Source of the DNA: CAMPJU01 sp036675265 | Lineage (GTDB): Bacteria; Pseudomonadota; Gammaproteobacteria; Xanthomonadales; Xanthomonadaceae | Assembly: GCA_036675265.1 (NCBI GenBank) | Contig: JAKFFJ010000076.1 | Location: forward strand, 62,001 to 126,000 | Direction: 5' to 3' | DNA length: 64,000 bases | Shown: one piece after another, positions 53,515 through 62,440 of the stretch | Numbering within the stretch: the first letter of the stretch is position 1 | How the letters are laid out: each line of letters begins with the position of its first letter | Program-made: the position numbers and the translations under genes | Notes under the pieces: model-generated | Told to the model about the DNA's origin: nothing | Databases searched by the model: none | What the model saw: the letters and a program-made list of their open reading frames with translations, nothing else

Positions 53515-54318
53515 ATGCGCGCCCTCAAACCCCTGTTGCTGTCCGTCGCCATCGCGGCCGGCGTCACCGCCTGCGCCACCACCACCTCCCCGACCGGCCG
53601 GACCCAGTACGTCGGAGCCGTGTCCCAGGCCGAGCTCAACCAGCTCGGTGCCCAGGCATTCGCCCAGCTCAAGGCCCAGAAGCAGCAGGCGGGCGGTACC
53701 CAGCAGGCGTACGTTCGCTGCGTGGTCAACGCCGTTGTCTCCCAGTTGCCGGCAGATTGGCGACAGATGGGTTGGGAAAGCGCGGTCTTCGTGGACAACG
53801 AGACCAATGCCTTTGCGTTGCCGGGCGGGAAGGTCGGCGTCTACACCGGCATCTTCGACGTCGCCCGCAACCAGGACCAGCTGGCCGGCGTGATCGCCCA
53901 TGAAATCGGCCACGTGGTCTCCCGCCACCACGACGAGCGGATCACCCGCCAGGCAGGCGCGCAGGGCGTGCTCGGCCTGGTCGGCGCGTTGCTGGGCGGC
54001 AGCGGCTACAGCCAGATCGCCGGCCAGGCGGGCAGCCTGCTGGCCCAGACCGGCTTCCTGCTGCCGGGTTCGCGTGCCCAGGAAACCGAGGCCGACGTCG
54101 TCGGGCAGCGCCTCATGGCGCAGGCCGGATTCGACCCCCGTGGCGCGGTCAGCCTCTGGGAAAACATGATCCGGGAAGGCGGTTCGCGCCCGCCGGAATT
54201 CCTGTCCACCCACCCGGACCCGAGCGCGCGCATCGGCGAGATGCGCCAGCGCGCGGCCAGCCTGCTGCCGACCTACGAGGCGGCGCGCGAGGCCGGCCGC
54301 CGGCCGAATTGCAGCTGA
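53515..54318 (+). CDS. M48-family zinc metalloprotease lipoprotein
   Basis: 267 aa. The signal ends in the lipobox VTAC (Cys20), so it is a membrane-anchored periplasmic protease. Zinc motif HEIGH at residues 129-133 and the downstream Glu in ETEADVVG match the M48C/LoiP-BepA-like group, which cleaves or helps fold outer-membrane proteins. AAGGA lies about 10 nt before the ATG. No partner in the immediate neighbourhood. Confidence 0.9.
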   Translation: MRALKPLLLSVAIAAGVTACATTTSPTGRTQYVGAVSQAELNQLGAQAFAQLKAQKQQAGGTQQAYVRCVVNAVVSQLPADWRQMGWESAVFVDNETNAFALPGGKVGVYTGIFDVARNQDQLAGVIAHEIGHVVSRHHDERITRQAGAQGVLGLVGALLGGSGYSQIAGQAGSLLAQTGFLLPGSRAQETEADVVGQRLMAQAGFDPRGAVSLWENMIREGGSRPPEFLSTHPDPSARIGEMRQRAASLLPTYEAAREAGRRPNCS

Positions 54319-54436
54319 CGGCAGCGGCACCGGCCCCCCGTGCCGGTGCCTTAACCGTCGCCACCACACCGTGACGCCAGGGGTCATGGTTCTGCTAGGT
54401 TGTCCGTTTTCCGGCTACGTAACACGAGGTGGTGCC

Positions 54437-55660
54437 ATGACCGACATCCGTTCCCGCAAGCTCGGGGCCCGCAACCTGCTGGCGGCCGCCGTCGGCGGCG
54501 TCTTCCTGCTGGGCCTGGTCCCTGACGCCGATGCACAGCTCGCCAAGAAGCGCAACGAACGCTACAACCAGGAAAAGCAGGAACAGAGCGCACAGGACAA
54601 GGAAGACGAAGTCGCCAAGTACCCGCAGGCCACGCGCGCCGAGCCCGATGGCGAGGGGTCGCGCGGCATGCGCAAGTCGCTCAACGCGATGATCAAGGCG
54701 TTCAACGCGGACGAGTTCGCCGAAGCGCGCGCCATGTCGGCCGAGATCCTGGCCGATGCCGACGCGACCGCGTACGACAAGGCCCTTGCCGCGCAGATCG
54801 GTGCGCACGCGGCCTACGACATGGACGACCTCCCGGCCGCCATGGCGCTGTTGCAGCAGTCCATCGACTTCGACGCGCTGGACAACAACGACCACTACGG
54901 CGCGATGCTGATGCTCGCCCAGATGCAGATCCAGGAAGGCCTGGAAACGCAGGGGCTGGCCACGCTGGAAAGGTTCCTGGCGGAAACCAAGTCGACCGAC
55001 CCGCAGCACCTCATCCTCAAGGGCAACACGCTTTACCAGCTGGAGCGCTGGGAAGAGGCCGCCGTTGCCACCAAGGCAGCGATCGACGCGTCGCCCGACG
55101 CCGACCCCTCCTGGACGCAGCTGCTGATGGGCATCTACCTGGAGCTCGACCGTCCCGAGGAAGCCGCCCGCATCGCCGAGGAACTGGCCGCGAGCGACGC
55201 GTCGAACAAGCAGGCCCAGCTCAACCTCGCGTCGATCTACCTGCAGAACGAGCAGCTCGACCGCGCCGCCGCGGTGCTCGAGAAGGTCCGCACGTCCGGC
55301 CAGCTGGAGACCGCGGACGAATACCGCCAGCTCTACGCGACCTACCTCAACATGGACGGCCAGGAAGCGAAGGCCATCGCGGTGATCGAGGAAGGCCTGG
55401 CCAAGGGCATCCTGCAGCCGAACTACGAGGCGTACGTCGCGCTCGCGCAGTCGTACTACTTCTCCAAGCAGGACGCGAAGGCGATCGAGGCCTACCAGAA
55501 GGCGGCGCCGCTGGACGAGGATGGCGAGACCTACCTCAACCTGGCGCGGGTGCTCTGGCAGGCCGACCGCATCGCCGAGGCGAAGGCGGCCGCGCAGCAG
55601 GCTTTGGACAAGGGGCTGAAGGACCCTGCGGACGCCCGCAGGATCCTCGATCTGCCCTGA
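54437..55660 (+). CDS. exported tetratricopeptide-repeat protein upstream of tonB
   Basis: 407 aa with a signal peptide (MTDIRSRKLGARNLLAAAVGG..., ending near ADAQ), a highly charged segment (about 40-80), then about eight TPR-like helical repeats (e.g. YDKALAAQIGAHAAYDMDD; YLELDRPEEAARIAEELAA). TPRs are protein-protein adaptors. It sits 154 bp upstream of the TonB gene in the same direction; a role near the TonB motor is suggested by position only. GAGGT precedes the ATG. Confidence 0.78.
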   Translation: MTDIRSRKLGARNLLAAAVGGVFLLGLVPDADAQLAKKRNERYNQEKQEQSAQDKEDEVAKYPQATRAEPDGEGSRGMRKSLNAMIKAFNADEFAEARAMSAEILADADATAYDKALAAQIGAHAAYDMDDLPAAMALLQQSIDFDALDNNDHYGAMLMLAQMQIQEGLETQGLATLERFLAETKSTDPQHLILKGNTLYQLERWEEAAVATKAAIDASPDADPSWTQLLMGIYLELDRPEEAARIAEELAASDASNKQAQLNLASIYLQNEQLDRAAAVLEKVRTSGQLETADEYRQLYATYLNMDGQEAKAIAVIEEGLAKGILQPNYEAYVALAQSYYFSKQDAKAIEAYQKAAPLDEDGETYLNLARVLWQADRIAEAKAAAQQALDKGLKDPADARRILDLP

Positions 55661-55687
55661 GCAAGCCCTCGCGGAACAGGTCCCGGG

Positions 55688-55717
55688 CCCGCCGGTGTGT
55701 TGGTACACACCGGCGGG
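55688..55717 (+). terminator. hairpin terminator of the TPR gene
   Basis: Stem 55688-55699 with 55706-55717 (12 bp perfect: CCCGCCGGTGTG and its complement) and a six-base loop, 28 bp after the TPR stop. The T tract is absent (only ATTGG follows), so it may be a weak terminator or a messenger stabiliser. Confidence 0.5.
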
Positions 55718-55719
55718 AT

Positions 55720-55728
55720 TGGTATAAG
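55720..55728 (+). promoter_or_regulatory. extended -10 promoter candidate of tonB
   Basis: TGGTATAAG: TGn plus a -10-like TATAAG, starting just after the hairpin and 87 bp before the tonB ATG. It closely resembles the element before gyrB (TGGTATACT). Confidence 0.4.
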
Positions 55729-55814
55729 CTTGGAAATTCCCGTGGCCACTTTGGCCGCATGCATCAGCACCCCGTGGCGCCGTGGCGCCCGGCCTCCACC
55801 CGAGCCCCCCACGC

Positions 55815-56483
55815 ATGACGGAAAACTTGCCGAAGTCCGACAAGAACGACGACCGTGAAGGTCTCAACTGGGCCCGCATCGCGGGCCTGGCCTTCGCCAT
55901 CGCCATGCATGTCGCGGCGTTGCTGGTCCTGCTGGCGCCGATCGCGCCGCCCGAGCCCGAAGCCGAAGAAAAAGACGTCACGCTGGTGAACTTCATTCGC
56001 CCGCCGCCGCCGCCGCCCCCGCCGCCGCCGCCGGACCCGGAGCCGCCGAAGCCCCGGGAGATCCGCGAGCTGACGCCGCCCCGGCCGACGCCGATCCCGC
56101 CGCCGCCCGATCCGCCGCCGGTCGTGTTCGACGACCCGTCGCCGGTCGATACGCCCGCGCCGCCGCCGGCACCGCCGTCGCCCCCTGCGCCGGCCACCAA
56201 CATCGGCTCGAGCGTCGACCCGTCCTCGCGCGCCAACAACCCGCCGGAATACCCGCGCGAGGCGATCCGCGAGGAGGCCGAGGGCACGGTGGTCCTGCTG
56301 ATCCACATCGACGCCCAGGGCAACGTGCTGGACATCGAGGTCGAGCGGTCGAGCCGCAACCGTGCCCTGGACCGCAGCGCCGTCCAGGCGGCCAAGCGCT
56401 GGCGCTTCAACCCGGCCATTGAAAACGGGGTGCCGGTGCGCAGCACGGTCCGGATCCCGGTCGATTTCACGCTCCCCAGGTAG
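55815..56483 (+). CDS. tonB: TonB energy transducer
   Basis: 222 aa. The N-terminal membrane anchor lies at residues about 30-50 (LAFAIAMHVAALLVLLAPI). A long Pro-rich rod follows, with 11 consecutive prolines and many PP pairs, then the TonB C-terminal domain (PEYPREAIREEAEGTVVLLIHI, then RSAVQAAKRWRFNPAIENG) that touches outer-membrane receptors. ExbB and ExbD come next. The long proline run probably needs elongation factor P to be translated efficiently. Confidence 0.95.
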   Translation: MTENLPKSDKNDDREGLNWARIAGLAFAIAMHVAALLVLLAPIAPPEPEAEEKDVTLVNFIRPPPPPPPPPPPDPEPPKPREIRELTPPRPTPIPPPPDPPPVVFDDPSPVDTPAPPPAPPSPPAPATNIGSSVDPSSRANNPPEYPREAIREEAEGTVVLLIHIDAQGNVLDIEVERSSRNRALDRSAVQAAKRWRFNPAIENGVPVRSTVRIPVDFTLPR

Positions 56484-56559
56484 CCTTCGGCTTATTGGGA
56501 AAGTGTTGCTCCACGCGTATCGCTAAAAACTCCTTCCACGACTCTCAAAGGTAAGCGTC

Positions 56560-57315
56560 ATGCTGCAGGAAACCACTACCGCCCCGACCGGAGCCGCCGG
56601 CAACAACGCCGAAGCCCTCCAGCAGATGGGCTTCGCGGACATGATCCAGCACATGGACATGCTGGGCTGGGTGGTGCTTATCACCCTCATGCTCATGTCG
56701 TTGATGTCCGTCTACTGGCTCATCGTCAACTTCATCAAGAACATGCGCATGCGCGGCCGCGCCGACCGCGTGGTCAGCACGTTCTGGGATACGCCCAACG
56801 CGCAGGACGCGATCCGTTACATGGAAGAGCAGCCCAAGAGCGAGCCGTTCTCCAAGATCGCGCTCGATGCCGCCCAGGCGGCGGCCCACCACCAGCGCCA
56901 TGAAGGCTCGCGCCTGGTCGAGTCGCTGAACCGTTCCGAGTTCGTCGACCGCGCGCTGCGCCAGGCCGTCACCCGTGAGTCGATGAACCTGGAGAACGGC
57001 CTGACCGTGCTCGCCACGGTCGGTTCGACCGCACCGTTCGTCGGCCTGCTGGGCACCGTGTGGGGCATCTACCGCGCCCTGATCCGCATCGGCGCCAGCG
57101 GCAACGCGTCCATCGGCGCGGTGGCCGGCCCGGTCGGCGAGGCGCTGATCATGACCGCCATCGGTCTGTTCGTCGCCATCCCGGCGGTGCTCGGCTACAA
57201 CTTCTTCGTGCGCATGAACCGCGTGACGAACAACAAGTTCGACACGTTCGCCCACGACCTGCACGACTTCTTCGCAACCGGCGCGCGCGTCGGCGAAGTG
57301 CCGGCGAAGCGCTGA
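56560..57315 (+). CDS. exbB: ExbB, TonB-motor ion-channel subunit
   Basis: 251 aa with three hydrophobic helices (about 42-62, 150-172, 195-217), the MotA/TolQ/ExbB fold. The segment AVTRESMNLENGLTVLATVGS and the following STAPFVGLLGTVWGIY are the family signature. Works with ExbD and TonB to use the proton gradient for outer-membrane transport of siderophores or plant carbohydrates. AAAGG lies about 10 nt before the ATG. Confidence 0.95.
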   Translation: MLQETTTAPTGAAGNNAEALQQMGFADMIQHMDMLGWVVLITLMLMSLMSVYWLIVNFIKNMRMRGRADRVVSTFWDTPNAQDAIRYMEEQPKSEPFSKIALDAAQAAAHHQRHEGSRLVESLNRSEFVDRALRQAVTRESMNLENGLTVLATVGSTAPFVGLLGTVWGIYRALIRIGASGNASIGAVAGPVGEALIMTAIGLFVAIPAVLGYNFFVRMNRVTNNKFDTFAHDLHDFFATGARVGEVPAKR

Positions 57316-57342
57316 CCAGCGAACGACTGACGGAGTCCCCCA

Positions 57343-57762
57343 ATGGCCTTCAGTACTAACTCCGACGCCGGCGGGCCGATGGCCACGATCAACGTCGTCC
57401 CGTTGGTCGACGTGATGCTGGTGCTGCTGATCATCTTCATGGTGACCACCCCGCTGATGCAGCACCTCGTGGAAGTCGAGCTCCCCGAGGCGACGATCCT
57501 CGAGCCGGAAGACGAAGCGCCTCCGGTCCCGCCGGTGACCATCGCGGTCACCGACGACGGCCGGCTCTTCTGGAACGACGAACCCGTCACCGCGGACCTG
57601 CTCGAGAGCCGGTTGTCGGTCGAGGCGCAGAAGGTGCCGCAGCCCGGCATCCAGGTGCGTGGCGACAAGACCACCAAGTACAGCGTGGTGAACAGCGTCG
57701 TCCAGATCGCGCAGCGCCAGGGCATGCGCAAGGTCGGCTTCATCTCGCTGCAGGAAAACTGA
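57343..57762 (+). CDS. exbD: ExbD, TonB-motor subunit, copy 1
   Basis: 139 aa: one N-terminal helix (LVDVMLVLLIIFMVTTPLMQ), whose Asp is the proton-carrying residue, and a periplasmic domain ending GMRKVGFISLQE. It is 27 bp after exbB and 26 bp before a second exbD gene. Xanthomonas also has two exbD genes in this position. Confidence 0.94.
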   Translation: MAFSTNSDAGGPMATINVVPLVDVMLVLLIIFMVTTPLMQHLVEVELPEATILEPEDEAPPVPPVTIAVTDDGRLFWNDEPVTADLLESRLSVEAQKVPQPGIQVRGDKTTKYSVVNSVVQIAQRQGMRKVGFISLQEN

Positions 57763-57788
57763 GCCCGACGGGCCAAGGAAACCGACAC

Positions 57789-58202
57789 ATGGCTTTCAGC
57801 ACCAACGCCGGCAGCGGCCCGATGGCCGAGATCAACATCATCCCGCTCGCGGACGTGATGCTGGTCCTGCTGATCATCTTCATGGTGACCGCACCGCCGA
57901 CCACCTACGAGATCTCGGTCGACCTGCCGCAACGCAGCACCCAGCCGCCACCGCCGACGACGCCGAAGGATCCGATCAAGCTGCGCATCGACGCCTCCGG
58001 CCAGGTGTACTGGAACGACACGCTCTATGCGGTGTCCCAGCTCCAGCCGATGATGAGGGAGGTCGTGCAGCAGGATCCGACCAACCAGCCGACGCTGGAG
58101 ATCGATACCGATCCCAACGCCGATTACGGCGTGCTGGCCAAGGTCCTGGCAGCCGCCAAGAACGCACAGATGGTCAAGATCGGTTTCGTCCAGGCCGACT
58201 GA
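57789..58202 (+). CDS. exbD2: ExbD, TonB-motor subunit, copy 2
   Basis: 137 aa; helix LADVMLVLLIIFMVTAPPTT with the same Asp, then a Pro-rich linker and the periplasmic domain ending NAQMVKIGFVQAD. Divergent from copy 1 outside the helix, so not a recent duplicate. In Xanthomonas campestris the second ExbD has a specialised role in virulence-related uptake; whether that holds here is unknown. Confidence 0.93.
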   Translation: MAFSTNAGSGPMAEINIIPLADVMLVLLIIFMVTAPPTTYEISVDLPQRSTQPPPPTTPKDPIKLRIDASGQVYWNDTLYAVSQLQPMMREVVQQDPTNQPTLEIDTDPNADYGVLAKVLAAAKNAQMVKIGFVQAD

Positions 58203-58231
58203 CCAGCCCGAAACACGCTTACCGAGTCTTC

Positions 58232-58260
58232 GGCGCCGCCTTCGGGCGGCGCCATTTTTT
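58232..58260 (+). terminator. strong Rho-independent terminator after exbD2
   Basis: 9-bp GC stem (58232-58240 with 58245-58253), TTCG tetraloop and a run of seven T. It separates the TonB-Exb operon from the mla operon. Confidence 0.9.
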
Positions 58261-58305
58261 TGGCCGTGAACCCCGGCCGCGGGTCGGTCCGCGATAATGC
58301 CCACC

Positions 58306-59100
58306 ATGTCCCAGCCCTCCCCGATCGTCCGGCTGTCCGGCGTCCGCCTCGAGCGAGGCGGCCGCGCCGTGCTGCGCGACATCGACCTGGTGGTGCCGCG
58401 CGGCGGCGTCACCGCGGTGCTGGGGCCGTCCGGTAGCGGCAAGTCGACCCTGCTGGCGGCGCTCACCGGCGAACTGGAACCGGCGGCGGGCACGGTCGAG
58501 GTGTTCGGCCAACCCTTGCCCCGGCGCACGCGCGACCTGCTGGAAACACGCAAGCAGATCGGCGTCCTGCTGCAGGGCAACGGCCTGCTTACCGACCTCA
58601 CGGCCGGCGAAAACATCGCGCTGCCGCTGCGCGCCCACACGCGGTTGCCGGCGCCGGTGCTGCGCCGCCTGGTCCTGTTGAAGCTGCACGCGGTCGGCCT
58701 GCGTGGCGCGGTGGACTTGTTCCCGCGGGAACTGTCCGGCGGCATGGCGCGCCGGGTCGCGCTTGCGCGCGCGCTGGCCCTGGACCCGCCGCTGATGATC
58801 TACGACGAACCCCTGACCGGCCTGGACCCGATCGCGTCCGGCGTGATCATGGACCTCATCCGCCGCCTCAACGACACGCTCGGCCTGACCAGCATCGTGG
58901 TCACGCACCACGTGCACGAAACACTGCCGGTCGCCGACCACGCCATCGTGATCGCCGACGGCCGCATCGCGTACTCCGGCACGCCCGACGGGCTGCAGGC
59001 CAGCGAAGACCCGCTGCTGCGCCAGTTCCTGGAAGGGCGCGCGGATGGCCCGATTCCCTTCGACATGGCCGCGGACATGCGGCGCACGGAAGCCGCATAA
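58306..59100 (+). CDS. mlaF: Mla lipid transporter ATPase MlaF
   Basis: 264-aa ABC ATPase of the MlaFEDB complex, which moves phospholipids between the outer and inner membranes. Walker A GPSGSGKST, signature LSGGMARRVALARAL, Walker B MIYDEPLTGLD, and switch His in VTHHVHETL. ATG 58306 is used; ATG 58297 is equally possible. 1 bp before mlaE. Confidence 0.92.
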   Translation: MSQPSPIVRLSGVRLERGGRAVLRDIDLVVPRGGVTAVLGPSGSGKSTLLAALTGELEPAAGTVEVFGQPLPRRTRDLLETRKQIGVLLQGNGLLTDLTAGENIALPLRAHTRLPAPVLRRLVLLKLHAVGLRGAVDLFPRELSGGMARRVALARALALDPPLMIYDEPLTGLDPIASGVIMDLIRRLNDTLGLTSIVVTHHVHETLPVADHAIVIADGRIAYSGTPDGLQASEDPLLRQFLEGRADGPIPFDMAADMRRTEAA

Positions 59101-59101
59101 C

Positions 59102-59860
59102 ATGCCGTCCAACAGCGCACTGGTCGAATCCGTCCGCTCGGTCGGTCGCGGCGGCCTGTTCGCGCTGTCGGTGCTGCGCGCCTCGCGCCCGACCGCGACG
59201 TTCTGGCGCGAGCTCGTCCGCGAGATCTACAAGATCGGTGCGCGCAGCCTGCCGATCATCGCGGTGGGGGGCGCCTTCGTCGGCCTGTCGGTCACGTTGC
59301 TCGGTTACCGCGCGCTGGAAACCTATGGCGCTGCCAACCAGATCAGCGCGCTCGTCGGCCTGGGCCTGTACCGCGAACTCGCGCCGGTGCTGACCGCGTT
59401 GCTGTTCATCGGGCGCGCCGGCAGCTCGATCGCCGCCGAACTGGGGCTGATGCGCGCGACCGACCAGATCACCGCGCTCGGTTTGATGGCCGTCGACCCG
59501 ATCGAGCGCGCCGTCGCGCCGCGCTTCTGGGCCGCGGTCATCACCCTGCCACTGCTGACCGGCTTCTTCTGCAGCCTGGGCATCACCGCCAGCTACTTCG
59601 AGGCGGTGCACGTGATCGGCATCGACGCGGGCACGTTCTGGCAGGTGCTCAAGGATGCGGTCGACTTCCACGACGACTTCCTGGTCGCGTTCCAGAAGTC
59701 GGCGGTGTTCGGCGGCGTCGCGGCCCTGGTCGCGTCGTTCGTCGGCTACAACGCCGAGCCGACCATCGAGGGCACCTCGGTGGCCACCACCCGCGCGGTC
59801 GTCAACGCATCGCTGCTGGTGCTGATGTTCAACTTCGCCATGTCGGCGCTGTTGTTTTGA
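59102..59860 (+). CDS. mlaE: Mla lipid transporter permease MlaE
   Basis: 252-aa inner-membrane permease with six hydrophobic segments and the family motif GLYRELAPVLTALLFIGRAGSSIAAELG. Pairs with MlaF. Confidence 0.93.
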   Translation: MPSNSALVESVRSVGRGGLFALSVLRASRPTATFWRELVREIYKIGARSLPIIAVGGAFVGLSVTLLGYRALETYGAANQISALVGLGLYRELAPVLTALLFIGRAGSSIAAELGLMRATDQITALGLMAVDPIERAVAPRFWAAVITLPLLTGFFCSLGITASYFEAVHVIGIDAGTFWQVLKDAVDFHDDFLVAFQKSAVFGGVAALVASFVGYNAEPTIEGTSVATTRAVVNASLLVLMFNFAMSALLF

Positions 59861-59875
59861 GTCGAAGGTAACCTT

Positions 59876-60403
59876 ATGAACGCACGCGCTCCCCGCATCG
59901 AATTCGCCGTCGGCGCCTTCCTGATCCTGGCGCTCGCCTCGCTGCTGGTGCTGTCCATCGCCTCCACCAACGGCGGCATCGCCTTCAAGCCCGACAGCTA
60001 CGACCTGAAGGCGCGGTTCAGCGGCATCGGCCAGCTGCGCGCCCAGGCGCCCGTGAAGATCGGCGGCGTCACCGTGGGCCGGGTCGCCGGGATCGGTCTG
60101 GACCCCGTCCGGTTCGACTCCGTGGTCACCCTGGCCATCGACGAGCAGTACAAGGACCTCCCGGCGGACACCTCGGCGGCCATCCTCACCAGTGGCCTGC
60201 TGGGCGAGAGCTACGTGGAGCTGCAGCCGGGCGGCGACCCCATGGTCCTGGCCCCGGGCGACGAAATCGTGCTCACCCAGTCGGCCGTGGACCTGATGCA
60301 GCTGGTCGGCAAGTACATGTTCAGCGGCGGTGGGGAGAATGCACAGGCTGAGGAGCCGCCGGCCGATCCTTATGCCGAGCCGGTTCCGCCCCCCACGGAA
60401 TGA
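59876..60403 (+). CDS. mlaD: Mla lipid-binding ring protein MlaD
   Basis: 175 aa: one N-terminal helix (IEFAVGAFLILALASLLVLS) and one MCE domain (VKIGGVTVGRVAGIGLD; TSGLLGESYVELQPGG), then an acidic Pro-rich tail. MCE proteins form hexameric rings that hold lipid in transit. AAGGT lies about 7 nt before the ATG. Its stop overlaps mlaC by ATGA. Confidence 0.94.
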   Translation: MNARAPRIEFAVGAFLILALASLLVLSIASTNGGIAFKPDSYDLKARFSGIGQLRAQAPVKIGGVTVGRVAGIGLDPVRFDSVVTLAIDEQYKDLPADTSAAILTSGLLGESYVELQPGGDPMVLAPGDEIVLTQSAVDLMQLVGKYMFSGGGENAQAEEPPADPYAEPVPPPTE

Positions 60404-61065
60404 ATGCCATGAACACGCTCAAGCGCTCCACCCTGTCCCTGCTGCTCGGCGCCGCGCTCGTGGCGCCTGCCGCGTGCCTGGTGCCCCTGGCCCCGGCCCT
60501 CGCGGCCACCACCCAGGGCGCGCCCAGCCAGCTCGTGCTCGAAAACAGCACCCGCGTGCTGCGCACCCTCGAGGCGCGCCGCGCCGAGTTCGCGGCCGAT
60601 CGCGGCGCGCTCGACAAGTTCATCTCGAGCGAATTCAACAAGATGTTCGACCGCGACTACGCGGCGCGCCTGGTGCTCGGCCGCCACGCCCGCGGCGCCG
60701 ATCCGGCGGAGATCAAGCGGTTCGCCGATGCGCTGGCCGACAGCCTGACCTCGCGCTACGGCGCCTCGCTGGTGAGCTTCGACAGCGGCCTGAAGGTGAA
60801 GGTGAACTCCGAGTCGTCGCTGCGCGGCGGCGCCATCGTCAAGGTGTCCAGCGAGTTCATCCGCAAGAACGGCGACGCGGTGCCGGTCGACTACCTGATG
60901 CACAAGGACGGCGGCAAGTGGAAGGTGTTCGACGTGATGGTCGAAGGCGTGTCGTTCGTGCAGACGTTCCGCGGCCAGTTCGACCAGCCGCTGTCGCGCA
61001 AGGGCATTGCCGCGGTCGCGGCCGACCTGCGTGCCGGCAAGCTGAGCGCAGACGCCGGGCGATGA
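60400..61065 (+). CDS. mlaC: periplasmic phospholipid-binding protein MlaC
   Basis: 221 aa with a cleavable signal peptide (ending near ALA, residue 30) and the MlaC/Ttg2D domain. FDRDYAARLVLGRH and DVMVEGVSFVQTFRGQFDQ are conserved features. Carries phospholipids across the periplasm between MlaA and MlaFEDB. A second ATG nine bases on is an alternative start. Confidence 0.93.
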   Translation: MNAMNTLKRSTLSLLLGAALVAPAACLVPLAPALAATTQGAPSQLVLENSTRVLRTLEARRAEFAADRGALDKFISSEFNKMFDRDYAARLVLGRHARGADPAEIKRFADALADSLTSRYGASLVSFDSGLKVKVNSESSLRGGAIVKVSSEFIRKNGDAVPVDYLMHKDGGKWKVFDVMVEGVSFVQTFRGQFDQPLSRKGIAAVAADLRAGKLSADAGR

Positions 61066-61370
61066 GCCGGGTGTCGGCGGGCACCGATGCCAACGCGGCG
61101 CGCGTGCGCCGCGACGGCGCGACGCTCGCGTTCGAAGGCCCGCTCGAGCGGGCCGCGGTGCCCGCGCTGTGGGCCGCCGCCTTGCCGTTGCTGGAAGGCG
61201 CCCAGGCGATCGACCTGGGCGCGGTCTCGCACGTGGACAGCGCGGGCCTCGCGCTGCTTGCGGAATTGCAGGCGCGCGCCGGCGGCCGCCTGGCGCTGAA
61301 TGGCGCGCCCGATGGCCTGCCGGGACTGCGGGCCGCGTATCGCCTGGGTGACACGCTGCAAACGGCCTGA
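61062..61370 (+). CDS. mlaB: STAS-domain protein MlaB
   Basis: 102 aa. A STAS fold (FEGPLERAAVPALW; IDLGAVSHVDSAGLALLAELQ) like MlaB of E. coli, which binds MlaF and regulates the transporter. The conserved Ser/Thr-type position is present in DSAG. ATG overlaps the mlaC stop. Confidence 0.9.
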   Translation: MSRVSAGTDANAARVRRDGATLAFEGPLERAAVPALWAAALPLLEGAQAIDLGAVSHVDSAGLALLAELQARAGGRLALNGAPDGLPGLRAAYRLGDTLQTA

Positions 61371-61391
61371 CGCCGCCTGTAAAATTCCACG

Positions 61392-62426
61392 ATGCGCCTG
61401 ACTTCCCCCGTCCTCGCACGCCCGGCCTTCGCGTGCGCGCTGTTGCTGCTCGCCGGTTGCGCGTCGCGCCCGGTCGAGGAGGCGCCGCCCGTTGCACCCG
61501 CGGCCATGGCCGCTGCCGCTACCGGCACCTATGTCGTCGCCTCCCCCGTCATTCCCGCGCAGGCGGGAATCCAGGCGGCCGATGAAGCGATTCCCGCCTC
61601 CGCGGGAATGACAGACCAGCCGCTTCCCGCCCCCACCCAGGAAGAACTCGATTTCGCCGCCATCTACGGCGGGGGCGTCTACAACCCCGTCGCCGACCCC
61701 ACGCTGCCCGAGCCCGCGCAGCTCCCCGAGTCCTACGACCCATGGGAGCCGTTCAACCGCCGGATGCACGCGATCAACACCGTGATCGACACGCGCGTCG
61801 CCCGCCCGCTGGCCAACGCGTACATGGAAGTCGTGCCTCGCCCCATCCGCCTGGGCATCGGCAACTTCTTCCGCAACCTCGGCCAGCCGGTCAGCGCGCT
61901 CAACGCGTTGCTGCAGGGCAAGCCGAAGCAGGCCGGGCAGGGCATCGCGCGCTTCCTGCTCAACACCACCGTCGGCCTGGCCGGCGTGTTCGACCCCGCG
62001 ACCGAAGTCGGTTTGCCGCTGCGCTCCGAGGACTTCGGGCAGACGCTGGGCGTATGGGGATGGGACACCTCGCGCTACGTGGAGCTGCCGTTGTTCGGCC
62101 CGCGCACCGTGCGCGACGTGCTCGGCCTGTTCGGCGACGCGCCGTTGTCGCCGCTGCGGCAGGTGGAAGAGGACAAGGTCCGCGTGTTCCTGCAGGGCCT
62201 GCAGCTGGTGGACGTGCGCGTCCAGCTGCTCGCGCTCGACAGCCTGCTCGAGGGCGCGCCGGACGAGTACGCGCTGCTGCGCGATGCCTGGCTGCAACGC
62301 CGCAACTACCAGATCCACGGGGAAACGACCGTGGAAGACGACGAGTCGCTGCCCGACTACCTGCGCGAAGAGCAGCTGCCGACCGTGCCTGTCGACGCGA
62401 TGCCGGTCCTGCCGCAGGGCGGCTGA
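61392..62426 (+). CDS. mlaA: outer-membrane lipoprotein MlaA (VacJ) with an in-frame repeat insertion
   Basis: 344 aa. Lipobox LLAGC (Cys23). The conserved domain begins YDPWEPFNRRMHAINTVID near residue 115 and has the VGLAGVFDPATEVGLP region; MlaA forms the outer-membrane donut that removes misplaced phospholipids. In most relatives only a short linker lies before it, but here two REP-like copies translate as VIPAQAGIQ (about 53-61) and IPASAGMTD (about 67-75). The frame is kept, so the protein should still work. About 60 residues remain after the insert before the domain. Confidence 0.92.
   Translation: MRLTSPVLARPAFACALLLLAGCASRPVEEAPPVAPAAMAAAATGTYVVASPVIPAQAGIQAADEAIPASAGMTDQPLPAPTQEELDFAAIYGGGVYNPVADPTLPEPAQLPESYDPWEPFNRRMHAINTVIDTRVARPLANAYMEVVPRPIRLGIGNFFRNLGQPVSALNALLQGKPKQAGQGIARFLLNTTVGLAGVFDPATEVGLPLRSEDFGQTLGVWGWDTSRYVELPLFGPRTVRDVLGLFGDAPLSPLRQVEEDKVRVFLQGLQLVDVRVQLLALDSLLEGAPDEYALLRDAWLQRRNYQIHGETTVEDDESLPDYLREEQLPTVPVDAMPVLPQGG
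61548..61574. repeat. REP-like palindrome, copy 4 (in mlaA)
   Basis: GTCATTCCCGCGCAGGCGGG core followed by AATCCAG; in frame with mlaA. Confidence 0.9.
61589..61612. repeat. REP-like palindrome, copy 5 (in mlaA, inverted)
   Basis: GATTCCCGC CTCC GCGGGAATGAC, in opposite orientation to copy 4 with 14 bp between. Together they make a BIME-like pair. Confidence 0.9.
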
Positions 62427-62440
62427 CCCGCACACCGCAC

